From Reyranella sp. (lineage in GTDB: Bacteria > Pseudomonadota > Alphaproteobacteria > Reyranellales > Reyranellaceae), in contig JAUXST010000597.1 of the NCBI GenBank assembly GCA_030679805.1, forward strand, positions 1-21,471: 21,471 nucleotides of DNA, in the 5' to 3' direction. Positions 1-7,532 of the stretch are shown piece by piece. Every line of letters starts with the position of its first letter. The first letter of the stretch is position 1. Made by a program: the position numbers and the translations under genes. The notes under the pieces were generated by a model. It saw only the letters and a list, made by a program, of their open reading frames with translations, did no database searches and was not told the DNA's origin.

Positions 1-280
1 CCCGCCTTCCCGACGGCCGTCGCGGAGGCAACAACGTCGCCGGCCCACCGGCGCGCCGGGCACGTTCGACCCGACGGCCGCGACGAAGGAACGAAACAAC
101 GTCCTCGACACGGATCGGGGACAGGTGCGGGCCCAACTCGAGGCCCAACACACCATGCGTTCAGGTGGGCCCGCCGTGCCCACGGAAAGGCCGGATTTGC
201 TGGTTTTCTGGCGGTTGGAGAGCCTGATTTCGACGCTGTGATTTGGGCCCTTTTCGCGAAGTTGGGCCCTTAGGCCGCCC
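1..280. other. No supportable gene; GC-rich flank
   Basis: No gene can be supported here. Plus-strand frame 1 is open from base 1 to a TAG at 271-273 (about 90 codons), but it has no visible start in the window and its translation, rich in Arg, Gly, Pro and Ala, resembles no family I know. The 10-mer TTGGGCCCTT occurs twice, at 243-252 and 262-271, just past the end of the minus-strand gene. This may be the 3' end of a truncated gene or plain intergenic DNA. Confidence 0.4.
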
Positions 281-296
281 TCAGCCTGCGGGCGGC
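274..296 (-). terminator. Possible hairpin at end of the solute-binding protein gene
   Basis: GCCGCCC (274-280) and GGGCGGC (290-296) are perfect 7-bp inverted repeats around a 9-base loop that holds the stop codon of the minus-strand gene. No T-run follows on the minus strand, so this is a weak terminator candidate at best and could simply reflect GC-rich coding sequence. Confidence 0.25.
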
Positions 297-1009
297 GCGA
301 CCGACAGGCCCACGACCTTGTGGCGCTTGATCAGCTCGGCCACGAGGCCCGACTTCTTGGCCTTCTCGACGAAGTCGGCGAGGAACTTGGCACCCTCGAG
401 GTTGGCTTTGGCCGTACCCACCGCCTGCTGCACGGCGGTGAATTTGCCGTCGAGGATTTTCAGGCCCGGCGCCTTGTCGACGTCCTTTAGCAGGCCCGGC
501 CGGAGTCCCGCCAATACCTCGAGCTTGTCGCTCATAAACTTCTGGAAGGCGGCATCGAGGCCGCTCACCTGCACCAGCGTGGCGTTCTTGATGTTGTTCA
601 CCAGCCAGAGGTCGTAGGCGCTGCGCGCCGAGACGGCGATGCGCACGCCCTTCTTGTCGACGTCGCCGATGGATTTGATCGGCGATCCCGCCGGCACCAT
701 GTAGGTCGCCTCGATCTCGACGTAGGCGGCGCTGAAGGCGATCTTCTCGGCGCGCTGCGGCTCGGCGCCGATCAGGCCGATGTCCCATATGTTCTTGCCG
801 GCCTGGTCGCCCAGTTCTCCCGGCGTCTTGAACGGCACGTACTTGACCGGCACGCCGAGCTCGGCGGCGATCGCCCGCGCCATGTCGGGGGCCACGCCCT
901 CGGGATCGCCGCTGGCACTGCGGCCGGTGACCAGCAGGAAGTTGGAGAGGTTGATGCCGGCGCGCAGGACGCCGGTGGGGGCGAGTTCGGTTCGTGCTTT
1001 GTCGGACAT
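281..1009 (-). CDS. Family-3 (amino-acid type) solute-binding protein without signal peptide
   Basis: The 242-aa product has the layout of bacterial extracellular solute-binding proteins family 3 (SBP_bac_3): an N-terminal 'TGVLRAGIN' strand, 'PEGVAPDMARAIAAELGV', a 'WDIGLIGAEPQRAEKIAFS' segment that matches the usual 'fD...t.eR...~fS' ligand-site region, and a 'IGDVDKKGVRIAV' hinge. Such proteins normally bind amino acids or organic acids in the periplasm for ABC importers. This one starts directly with the mature-type sequence, and no hydrophobic leader is present. A TAG codon at 1019-1021 lies in frame four codons upstream of the ATG, so the leader cannot be recovered by choosing an earlier start. 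No permease or ATPase gene adjoins it. It diverges from the esterase operon across 41 bases, so it may be a soluble ligand binder tied to that pathway, but that is inference. Confidence 0.85.
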   Translation of the reverse strand: MSDKARTELAPTGVLRAGINLSNFLLVTGRSASGDPEGVAPDMARAIAAELGVPVKYVPFKTPGELGDQAGKNIWDIGLIGAEPQRAEKIAFSAAYVEIEATYMVPAGSPIKSIGDVDKKGVRIAVSARSAYDLWLVNNIKNATLVQVSGLDAAFQKFMSDKLEVLAGLRPGLLKDVDKAPGLKILDGKFTAVQQAVGTAKANLEGAKFLADFVEKAKKSGLVAELIKRHKVVGLSVAPPAG

Positions 1010-1025
1010 GGCGCCAGTCTATACT
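999..1025 (+). promoter_or_regulatory. Candidate divergent promoter of the esterase operon
   Basis: In the 41-base gap between divergent genes, TATACT (1020-1025, 5 of 6 to TATAAT) is preceded by TTGTCG (999-1004, 4 of 6 to TTGACA) with a short 15-base spacer. On the other strand the same bases read TATAGA(CT), a -10-like element for the minus gene. CAGT/ACTG arms give the site partial dyad symmetry. Overlapping divergent promoters are plausible but unproven. Confidence 0.3.
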
Positions 1026-1050
1026 GAAGCCAACGGAGAATGAAACGCAC

Positions 1051-2586
1051 ATGGCTGCCGACATCGTCGTCGAGACCACGTCCGGGAAAGTGCGCGGCGC
1101 GATGGAGCGCGGCGTCAGCGTCTTCAAGGGGATTCCCTATGCAGCACCGCCGTTGGGGCCCCTGCGCTTCCGCCCGCCGCGACCGATCGAGCCCTGGTCC
1201 GGCATCCGCGACGCGACGGCCTACGGCAACATGGCCGTGCAGAGCGAAAATGTCTTCGCCCTGCCACCCGACCTGCTGAAGATCTTCCCCCTCGGCGGCG
1301 AGGAGAAGCTCAGCGAGGATTGCCTCACTCTCAACGTCTGGTCGTCCGGCCTGGCAGGGGCCAAACGGCCCGTGCTGTTCTGGTGCCATGGCGGGGCCTT
1401 CATCACCGGCTCCGGTTCCTCGCCGTGGAACGACGGCGCCAACCTCTGCCACGCCGACGATGTCGTGGTCGTGTCGTTCAACCACCGGCTGGGCATCCTG
1501 GGCTATCTCCATCTCGCAGACCTCGCCGATGGCTTCGAAGGTGCCGGCACGGCCGGCATGATGGACATTGTGGCAGCCCTCGAATGGGTACGCGACAACA
1601 TCGCGGTGTTCGGCGGCGATCCCGGCAACGTCATCATCTTCGGCGAGTCGGGCGGCGGTGCCAAAGTATGTGTGCTGATGGCATTGCCCGGCGCCAAGGG
1701 CCTGTTCCACAAGGCCATCATCCAGAGCGGGCCCGCCGTGCAGATGGCCGACCGCACCGACGGCACCAACACGGCGTGCCAGGTGCTGGCGCATCTCGGA
1801 CTGGAACCGTCGCAGGCCGACAAGTTGCGGAAAATGTCCAGCGCGCGGCTGCTCGAGGCCCAGGCCGCCGTGCAGGCGGGTGTGAGCCGTGCTGCGTTCG
1901 CCAACCGGCGGCGCGTGGGAGTCAATCCGGTGATCGACGGCAAGGTCTTTCCCGGCGGGCCCTTCGCTCCGAGGGCACCGGCCGTTTCCGCCGACGTGCC
2001 GCTGATGATCGGCACCAACAAGGACGAGCAGACGCTGTTCATCGGCCATCTGCCCTGGGTGGCGGACGCCACCTTCGACAGTCTGCCCGAGGCCCTGCAT
2101 CAGTATCTCGGGGCGCGCACCGCCGAGGTCGTCGCGACCTATCGCCGGGCGCAGCCGCACATGCGGGCCGACGAGATCGCCATCGCCATCGTGTCCGATC
2201 TCGGCGTCCGCGCGCTCTCGCTGCAGATCGCCGAGCGCAAGCTCGCCCAGAAGGCGGCGCCGGTATTCGTCTATCTCTTCGCCTGGGAGACACCGGTGCT
2301 GGGCGGCCGGCTGCGGTCCTGCCACACGCTGGAAATCCCCTTCGTGTTCGACAATGTCGGGCCGGCCGAGATCACCGGCAGCGACCCCGCGCGGCTGCCG
2401 CTCGGCCGGACCATGAGCCGCGCCTGGCTCGCCTTCGCCCGCCACGGCCGGCCGGGCCATGGCGGATTGCCGGACTGGCCGCAGTATTCGACGGCCGAGC
2501 GGGCGACAATGATCTTCGACACGACCTGCCGGGTCGAGAACGACCCCTACGGCACCGAGCGGCGGCTATGGGAGACAACGCCATGA
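1051..2586 (+). CDS. Type-B carboxylesterase (alpha/beta hydrolase)
   Basis: This 511-aa cytoplasmic enzyme belongs to the carboxylesterase type B / para-nitrobenzyl esterase family, which hydrolyses carboxylic esters. Visible landmarks are the oxyanion-hole HGGAF (residues 113-117), the family signature EDCLTLNV (89-96), the nucleophile elbow GESGGG with Ser200, a likely acid Glu326 in 'GTNKDEQ', and His425 in 'CHTLEIPFVFDN'. All triad residues are present and the length is normal. The ATG at 1051 is chosen because homology begins there ('VVETTSGKVRG') and a GGAG lies at 1035-1038. A longer frame back to 994 would run into the divergent gene. No signal peptide is visible. Its stop overlaps the next start by 4 bases (ATGA), so it is translationally coupled to the enolase-family gene. 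The substrate cannot be read from sequence. Confidence 0.92.
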   Translation: MAADIVVETTSGKVRGAMERGVSVFKGIPYAAPPLGPLRFRPPRPIEPWSGIRDATAYGNMAVQSENVFALPPDLLKIFPLGGEEKLSEDCLTLNVWSSGLAGAKRPVLFWCHGGAFITGSGSSPWNDGANLCHADDVVVVSFNHRLGILGYLHLADLADGFEGAGTAGMMDIVAALEWVRDNIAVFGGDPGNVIIFGESGGGAKVCVLMALPGAKGLFHKAIIQSGPAVQMADRTDGTNTACQVLAHLGLEPSQADKLRKMSSARLLEAQAAVQAGVSRAAFANRRRVGVNPVIDGKVFPGGPFAPRAPAVSADVPLMIGTNKDEQTLFIGHLPWVADATFDSLPEALHQYLGARTAEVVATYRRAQPHMRADEIAIAIVSDLGVRALSLQIAERKLAQKAAPVFVYLFAWETPVLGGRLRSCHTLEIPFVFDNVGPAEITGSDPARLPLGRTMSRAWLAFARHGRPGHGGLPDWPQYSTAERATMIFDTTCRVENDPYGTERRLWETTP

Positions 2587-3686
2587 AAATTACCGACGTC
2601 ACGCTGACGCTCTTCGCCTGGGACGACATCCCGCCCACGCAGTACGGCCAGCACAGCCGCTTCGCGGGCTCGAGCGCGCTCGGGCTGCTGCGCATCCTCA
2701 CCGACGACGGTGTCGAGGGGCATGCCTTCCTGGGTTCGGCCGCCAATTCGGCGGCGACCGACGGGCAGGGGCTCATCACCCACCTGAAGCCGGTGTTGAT
2801 GGGTAGGAACCCGCTGCACCGCGAAGCCGTCGTCCAGGACTTGTGGAAGAAGCAGCGCGCCTGCGGCGTGCGCGCCATCGGCGCCGTCGACGTCGCGCTG
2901 TGGGATCTCTTGGGCAAATCGATGGGTCAGCCGATCCACCGCCTGCTCGGGACCTTTCGCGAATCGGTGCCGGCCTATGCGAGCTCCGCCGTGCTGTCGT
3001 CGCCGACCGAATATGCCGAGGAGGCGGTGCGCTTCAAGGAAGGCGGCTGGGCCGCCTACAAGATCCATCCGCCGACCCGCTGGAAAGAAGACATCAAGGT
3101 CTGCGAAGCGGTGCGCAACGCCGTCGGCGACTACACGATCATGCTCGATTCGACCTGGAGCTACGACTATCCGGCGGCGGTGCGCGTCGGCCGCGCCGTC
3201 GAGGAGATGGACTACTACTGGTACGAGGATCCGCTGGCCGACCAGGACATCTACAACTACGTCAAGCTGAAGCAGCAGCTCTCGATTCCGATCCTCGCCA
3301 CCGAGTATCCCATCGCCGGCCTCGATTCCTACCAGCCCTGGATCATGCTGCAGGCGACTGATTTTTTGCGCGGTGACGTTGCAGTAAAGGGCGGCATCAC
3401 GACACTGGTGAAGACCGCGCATCTCGCCGAGGCCTTCCGCATGAACTACGAGGTCCATCACGGCGGCAATTCCCTGAACAACGTCGCCAACCTGCATGTC
3501 ATCGCCTCGCTCAAGAACACGACGTTCTTCGAGGTTCTGCTGCCGGACGCGGCACAGAAGTACGGCCTGGAACAGGACATCGTCGTCGGCCGAGACGGCA
3601 TGGTGCATGTGCCCAACGGCCCCGGCCTGGGCGCCGCCATCGACTTCGCGCTGATCGAGCGGAAGAAGGTAGCCGTGCTCTCATAG
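2583..3686 (+). CDS. MR/MLE-type enolase superfamily enzyme (probable acid-sugar dehydratase or racemase)
   Basis: The 367-aa product has the two-domain enolase superfamily layout: N-terminal capping domain (about 1-125) and a beta/alpha barrel. Metal ligands are visible as Asp189 ('MLDSTW'), Glu215 ('WYEDPL') and Glu241 ('LATEYP'). The second-strand base motif reads K160-I-H162 rather than KxK. Asp265 ('RGDVAVKGG') and His292/293 ('EVHHGGN') supply the Asp-His dyad seen in mandelate racemase subgroup dehydratases. These enzymes abstract the alpha proton of a carboxylate, usually dehydrating aldonate or related acids. The gene is in the middle of an esterase-enolase-amidohydrolase operon, 12 bases before the next gene. 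The C-terminus is LIERKKVAVLS, a peptide echoed by the bases at 4791. The exact substrate is unknown, and the KxH variant argues against simple transfer of a named function. Confidence 0.9.
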   Translation: MKITDVTLTLFAWDDIPPTQYGQHSRFAGSSALGLLRILTDDGVEGHAFLGSAANSAATDGQGLITHLKPVLMGRNPLHREAVVQDLWKKQRACGVRAIGAVDVALWDLLGKSMGQPIHRLLGTFRESVPAYASSAVLSSPTEYAEEAVRFKEGGWAAYKIHPPTRWKEDIKVCEAVRNAVGDYTIMLDSTWSYDYPAAVRVGRAVEEMDYYWYEDPLADQDIYNYVKLKQQLSIPILATEYPIAGLDSYQPWIMLQATDFLRGDVAVKGGITTLVKTAHLAEAFRMNYEVHHGGNSLNNVANLHVIASLKNTTFFEVLLPDAAQKYGLEQDIVVGRDGMVHVPNGPGLGAAIDFALIERKKVAVLS

Positions 3687-3688
3687 CC

Positions 3689-3694
3689 GGAGAG
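3689..3694 (+). promoter_or_regulatory. Ribosome binding site of the amidohydrolase gene
   Basis: GGAGAG lies in the 12-base gap after the enolase-family stop and 4 bases before the ATG at 3699. It fixes that start and supports translation from the same mRNA. Confidence 0.6.
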
Positions 3695-3698
3695 AAGC

Positions 3699-4793
3699 AT
3701 GATCGTCGATTGCCATGCCCACATCTTCACGCACTGGATCGGTGCTTGCGGACATCCGACGCGCGAGGTCCACAAGCGCTACCTGCAGCGCGTCGTCACC
3801 CGGACGGTTGCGCCGACCTTCCGCCTTCGCGACGGGGCGCGCGCCGACACCAAAGCCCTGTTCCGGGCCGGTGAAGAGGGATGGGCGGGTCTTGCCGACG
3901 TCGATTTCCGCGTCGGCCGTTTCGGCCAGCTCGAGTTCACGCATGAGGGCGAAGATTACGCCATCCAGTACATGCCCGTGGGCATGCAGGAGCAGGCAGC
4001 ACCGCCGGAGCTGATGCTGGCGCAGATGATGAACGCCGGCGTCGATCACTGCGTGCTGCAGGCAGGCGGCGGCTACGGGGCGATGACCGAGATGAACGCC
4101 TTTGCGGGCCAGCAATATCCCGGGCGGATGACTGGGCTGATGCATGTCGACGAGGCGATGGCGGGCAAGCCCGAGCAGCTGGCGCAGGTCGATCATGCCT
4201 TCGATGTGCTAAAACTGCGCGGCCTCTACTTCAACGTCGATTCGCTCAGCCGCCATGGCTGGCCCTGGCCGCTCGATGCCCCTGAGATGGAGCCGTTCTG
4301 GGACAAGCTCGCGCGGCGCGGCATCCTGCTCTGCTTCGAGATAAGCTCGGGACCGGGCTACGACATGGCCAGCTACATGGCGAACCTCACTGCATTCGGC
4401 CGCGTGCTCGCGCGCCATCCGTCCTTGCGCGTGCACATGGCGATGAGCCCACCGATCGCATTCTTTGCCCGCAACGGCCACTATGAGTTCCCTGACGAGG
4501 CGCTCGCCGTCTGGCGCCACGGGCCGATGGTGCTCGAGGTGATGTTCCCGATCACCTATGGCGGCGCCTGGGACTACCCCTATCCCGAGGCGCAGACGCT
4601 GATTGCCGACATGCGCGACAAGCTTGGCGCTGACCGGCTCGTCTGGGGTTCCGACATGCCGAACGTGGAGCGGTTCTGCACCTATAAGCAGTCGCTCGAC
4701 TACGTGAGGCGCTACTGCCCGTTCCTGACCGCGCGCGAAAAGGATCTGATCCTGGGCGAGACCTGCGCGGCCTTCTACGGGATCGGCAGATGA
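3699..4793 (+). CDS. Amidohydrolase-2 family metal-dependent hydrolase/decarboxylase
   Basis: The 364-aa protein is an amidohydrolase family 2 TIM barrel, the group that includes ACMSD-type decarboxylases and lactone hydrolases. It opens with the metal motif HAH (His6, His8 in 'MIVDCHAHIF') and ends with the conserved 'LVWGSDMPNVERF' segment in which Asp319 would be the last metal or catalytic residue. His149 ('LMHVDEA') and His246 ('VHMAMSP') are plausible further ligands. Members hydrolyse C-O or C-N bonds or decarboxylate aromatic or sugar-derived acids in the cytosol. It closes the operon begun by the esterase. The order suggests it acts on a product of the enolase-family enzyme, but the reaction is not determined by the sequence. 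The stop overlaps an ATG (4790) that starts a short peptide similar to the enolase-family C-terminus. Confidence 0.88.
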   Translation: MIVDCHAHIFTHWIGACGHPTREVHKRYLQRVVTRTVAPTFRLRDGARADTKALFRAGEEGWAGLADVDFRVGRFGQLEFTHEGEDYAIQYMPVGMQEQAAPPELMLAQMMNAGVDHCVLQAGGGYGAMTEMNAFAGQQYPGRMTGLMHVDEAMAGKPEQLAQVDHAFDVLKLRGLYFNVDSLSRHGWPWPLDAPEMEPFWDKLARRGILLCFEISSGPGYDMASYMANLTAFGRVLARHPSLRVHMAMSPPIAFFARNGHYEFPDEALAVWRHGPMVLEVMFPITYGGAWDYPYPEAQTLIADMRDKLGADRLVWGSDMPNVERFCTYKQSLDYVRRYCPFLTAREKDLILGETCAAFYGIGR

Positions 4794-4814
4794 TCGAACG
4801 CAAGAAAGTTGCCG
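4790..4814 (+). repeat. Echo of the enolase-family gene 3' end
   Basis: Bases 4791-4814 match 3652-3675, near the end of the enolase-family gene, at 20 of 24 positions. Read from the ATG at 4790 they give MIERKKVAD against LIERKKVAV there. The four mismatches within the shared IERKKVA codons all fall at third positions and are synonymous. This looks like a remnant of a second, diverged copy of such a gene rather than a functional ORF. The match is short and chance cannot be excluded. Confidence 0.4.
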
Positions 4815-4883
4815 ACCTGACCTGGCAACTCACCGTCGGTTGGAGCGTTGAGGGTGGACCCACAATATTGCAGGAGGTCTGTC

Positions 4884-5198
4884 ATGAAACGCACGCTGCT
4901 GACACTTGCGCTGATCGCCGCCGCCGGTGCGGCCTATGCCCAACCGGTGCCGTCGTCCGAGCCGCTCGACCCGAACGGCCGTCCCTTCATCGGCCGGAAC
5001 GACTGGGCGAGACAGCCCGGCGACCAGCCGTCGGGCAACGTCGGGACCAGCGCGGGCGCAAATGCCAATGCCGATATAGCGACGGCGCCCAGCGGGCCGC
5101 GTACGCCTGCGCTCAAGGACGAGTTCGGCTTCCGCTACGACGATCAGGGCAATCGCCTCGACGCGCGCGGCAACATCATTTCGCCGCAGACGCGATAG
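4884..5198 (+). CDS. Small secreted protein of unknown function
   Basis: I do not recognise this 104-aa protein. It begins with a clear Sec signal peptide: positive MKR, a hydrophobic Leu/Ala stretch and an AYA-Q cleavage site around residues 19-20. The mature part is short, polar, and rich in Gly, Asn, Pro and Asp, with a repeated 'DP/NGRPF' and 'DDQGNRLDARGN' style that looks unstructured or surface-exposed. There is no Cys and no lipobox. The ATG at 4884 is chosen over an earlier frame start at 4848 because it begins the signal peptide and is preceded by a perfect AGGAGGT at 4872-4878. It stands alone, 90 bases after the amidohydrolase gene, and may be expressed independently. A periplasmic role is inferred only from the leader. 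Confidence 0.75.
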   Translation: MKRTLLTLALIAAAGAAYAQPVPSSEPLDPNGRPFIGRNDWARQPGDQPSGNVGTSAGANANADIATAPSGPRTPALKDEFGFRYDDQGNRLDARGNIISPQTR

Positions 5199-5361
5199 CG
5201 GCAAGAACCTTCGCCCGGCGTGGCACAGCAACATGCTGGCGGCGCCGGGCCTTGTCCGGGACCTTTCCCGGTGGTGATCTTGCGGTGTTCATCAGGGGAC
5301 ACCGCATGGCGGGCATCATCCTCTTGTCATCGCCTTTGCGTCCCGCGGCTTCTGAGCAGCG
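5199..5361. other. Intergenic, nothing identified
   Basis: This 163-base gap separates the small secreted protein from the DUF188 gene. It contains short GC-rich inverted pieces (CCGGG/CCCGG around 5250-5275) but no T-run, no clear promoter hexamers and no open frame with coding character. Confidence 0.4.
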
Positions 5362-5817
5362 ATGACAGCGATCTTTATCGATGCTGATGCCTGTCCGGTG
5401 AAGGCGGAGATCTACCGCGTCGCCGAGCGCTATGAACTAAGAGTCTTTGTCGTCAGCAACTCCTATATCAACGTGCCGCGCGACCCGCGCATCGAGCGCG
5501 TGGTGGTGAGCGACGGCTTCGACGCAGCCGACGACTGGATCGTCGAACGCGCCGGGCCCGGAGACATCGTCGTCACTGCCGACATTCCGCTCGCCGACCG
5601 CAGCCTGAAGAAGGGGGCGGCCGCGATCGGCTCGACCGGCATCGCCTTCACCGCCTCGTCGATCGGCATGGCGATGGCCAACCGCGAACTGATGTCGAAC
5701 CTGCGCGCCATGGGCGAGATCACGGGCGGCCCCAAGCCGATGAGCGCGCGCGACCGCTCGCGCTTCCTGTCGACGCTCGACGAGACGATCCAGAAACTGA
5801 AAAGGAAGGGTGGGTGA
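5362..5817 (+). CDS. DUF188 / YaiI-YqxD family protein (UPF0178)
   Basis: The 151-aa product has every hallmark of the UPF0178 (DUF188) family and its full usual length: 'IDADACPVK' near the N-terminus, 'VVSNS', 'VVTADIPLADR' in the middle, and 'TGGPKPMSARDRSRF' near the C-terminus. Conserved Asp residues in a PIN-like alpha/beta fold suggest nucleic-acid metabolism, but no activity is established for the family as far as I know. The ribosome binding site is weak (GAGCAG). The gene converges on the following minus-strand gene, with only 18 bases between the two stop codons. It is probably a housekeeping-type singleton unrelated to its neighbours. Confidence 0.93.
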   Translation: MTAIFIDADACPVKAEIYRVAERYELRVFVVSNSYINVPRDPRIERVVVSDGFDAADDWIVERAGPGDIVVTADIPLADRSLKKGAAAIGSTGIAFTASSIGMAMANRELMSNLRAMGEITGGPKPMSARDRSRFLSTLDETIQKLKRKGG

Positions 5818-5835
5818 ATGCTTCGCTGGCGTTGG

Positions 5836-7425
5836 CTACTTGTCGAGCCAGACGTCCTCGAAGCGGAAGCCGTTGGCCATGCTGTTGACGTGGGCGACAT
5901 AGCCCTTGACGTAGGACTGCCAGCAGGTAGCGGCGCGATTCCACGTGATTGGCGGTCGTGCGCCGTCGGCCAGGAGCCGGGCGTCGATCTCCCACACCAG
6001 TTCGCGGCGCTTCTCGATGTCGAGTTCGGCCGACTGGATGTCGAACAGCCGCTCGATCTCGGGATTGCAGTAGCGGTTGTAGTTGCGCTCCGAGCGGCAG
6101 GAGAAATTCTCGTAGAAGGCCTGATCGGGATCGTCGACGCCGTTGCCTGTGGTGTTGAGAGCGATCGCATAGTCCTTGCGGCTGAGCCGGGTGAACCAGT
6201 GCGAGGTCTCGACGACGTCGAGCGTCGCGTGGATGTGGATGTCCTTGAGCTGGTCGATCAGGACCTGCGCCGGGCTCTTGTAGAGCGCGATACCGCGCGT
6301 CACGACCTTCAGCATCAGCGGCCGTTCCGGGCCGTAGCCCGCCTTGACCATGAGCGCACGGGCCCGTTCGCGGTTTTCCGCGACGTCGGGTCCGTAGCCG
6401 TCGATGGTTGCCAGCTTCTCGGGCGGCAGCCCCCACATGCCGTCGCCCGGTGGCTGGAGAGTGCCGCCGATCTCGGCTTCGCCGTCGTTGAAGCCAGAGA
6501 TGAAGGCCTTGCGATCGAGCGCGAGCGTCAGTGCCCGGCGGATGTCGGGGTTGTCGAACGGCGCCGCGTCGCGATTCACCAGCAAATTCGTATTGTTGTT
6601 CATCGACGTGGTCTCGCATGCCACCTTCGATGTCCGCCGTCGGGCATCCTTGAGCTGCGGAACCGTTACTTCCCAGGGGAAGGTCATGTCGAACCGGCCG
6701 GCCATGAAGCTCAGCAAGGCCGTCGAGGAACTGTTGACGATGGTGAACTCGATGCCGTCGAGATAGGGCCGGTCCGGCTTCCAGTAGTCCGGGTTACGCA
6801 CCAGCTTGACGCGGTCGAACGGCACGAAAGAGTCGAGCTTGAACGGGCCCGTGCCGATCGGCCGCGTGCGCATCTGGCTGGCGGGAATATGGCAGGGGTA
6901 GATCGGCGAGAAGCCCGAAGCGAGCAGCGGCAGAAGCGACGGTTGTGGCCGGTTGAGGTAGATCGTGACTTCGTAGTCGTTGGGGCTGTGGACATAGTTG
7001 ATGTTGCGGTACCACGCCGCGCGCGGGTTGCTACGCAGCTTGTCCCGGGCCCTGGCAGTCAGGAGATTGAAGGTGCATTCCACATCGGCCGAGGTGAAGG
7101 GCAGACCGTCGTGCCACCGCACGCCCTGGCGCAGCCTGAACGTGAGTTCGGTTCCGTCGTCGTTCCAGCTCCACGATTCGGCGAGGTCGGGCACGATCGA
7201 CTGCTCGCTGTTCTGGGCGGTCGCCTGATCGAACAGGACGAGGTTGTTGAACACCGGCATGAAGGGCACGACGGTCGAGGCCGTCGACTCCTCGTGGATC
7301 GAGGTGCTCGGGGGATTGTCGCGGTGGAACACGCGCAGCACGCCACCGCTTTTCTGGGCAAATGCGGTCCCGGTCGAACACAGCAGCGCGACCATCATGC
7401 CGCCGATCAGGACCCTCGCACGCAT
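5836..7425 (-). CDS. Family-5 ABC transporter solute-binding protein (peptide/nickel type)
   Basis: The 529-aa product is a family-5 extracellular solute-binding protein (SBP_bac_5, DppA/OppA/NikA-like), which captures peptides, opines, sugars or metal chelates in the periplasm. It has a Sec leader ending TAFAQ, then 'SGGVLRVFHRDNP', the conserved 'VPDLAESWSWNDDGTELTF' and 'LRQGVRWHDGLPFTSADVECTFN' stretches, and the late 'DDPDQAFYENFSC' segment. Length is typical. Two ATGs compete (7431 and 7425); 7425 is preferred because the AAGGG at 7433-7437 would abut 7431 but sits 7 bases before 7425. No permease or ATPase lies nearby, so its partners are encoded elsewhere or shared. It is downstream of the broken LLM oxidoreductase on the same strand, across about 165 bases that carry a repeated motif. 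Confidence 0.92.
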   Translation of the reverse strand: MRARVLIGGMMVALLCSTGTAFAQKSGGVLRVFHRDNPPSTSIHEESTASTVVPFMPVFNNLVLFDQATAQNSEQSIVPDLAESWSWNDDGTELTFRLRQGVRWHDGLPFTSADVECTFNLLTARARDKLRSNPRAAWYRNINYVHSPNDYEVTIYLNRPQPSLLPLLASGFSPIYPCHIPASQMRTRPIGTGPFKLDSFVPFDRVKLVRNPDYWKPDRPYLDGIEFTIVNSSSTALLSFMAGRFDMTFPWEVTVPQLKDARRRTSKVACETTSMNNNTNLLVNRDAAPFDNPDIRRALTLALDRKAFISGFNDGEAEIGGTLQPPGDGMWGLPPEKLATIDGYGPDVAENRERARALMVKAGYGPERPLMLKVVTRGIALYKSPAQVLIDQLKDIHIHATLDVVETSHWFTRLSRKDYAIALNTTGNGVDDPDQAFYENFSCRSERNYNRYCNPEIERLFDIQSAELDIEKRRELVWEIDARLLADGARPPITWNRAATCWQSYVKGYVAHVNSMANGFRFEDVWLDK

Positions 7426-7532
7426 GCCCATACCCTTGCGTCCGGAACTGGCCGGCCGCTCTCGTCGTCATGAGCACAGACTACATTGGTTGAATGCCGC
7501 CGATAGTCTAATTCGTGCACACCCGATGCACG

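Noticed and set aside
772..2460. Minus-strand open frame of about 560 codons antisense to the esterase gene
   Set aside because: It reads as Arg/Gly/His/Ala-rich with no domain motif, has no usable start, and the plus strand holds a gene with intact catalytic motifs. Strong third-base G/C keeps antisense frames open.
4840..4868. TTGGAG and CAATAT as a promoter for the small secreted protein
   Set aside because: Spacing is right, but initiation would fall inside its ribosome binding site at 4872-4878.
4790..5365. Plus-strand open frame of about 190 codons spanning the small secreted protein region
   Set aside because: It overlaps a gene with a good signal peptide and a perfect AGGAGGT in another frame. 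Only its first nine residues look meaningful, and those are treated as a remnant.
5818..7473. Plus-strand open frame of about 550 codons antisense to the family-5 binding protein
   Set aside because: The translation has no family motif and the minus strand has a complete signal peptide and conserved binding-protein segments.
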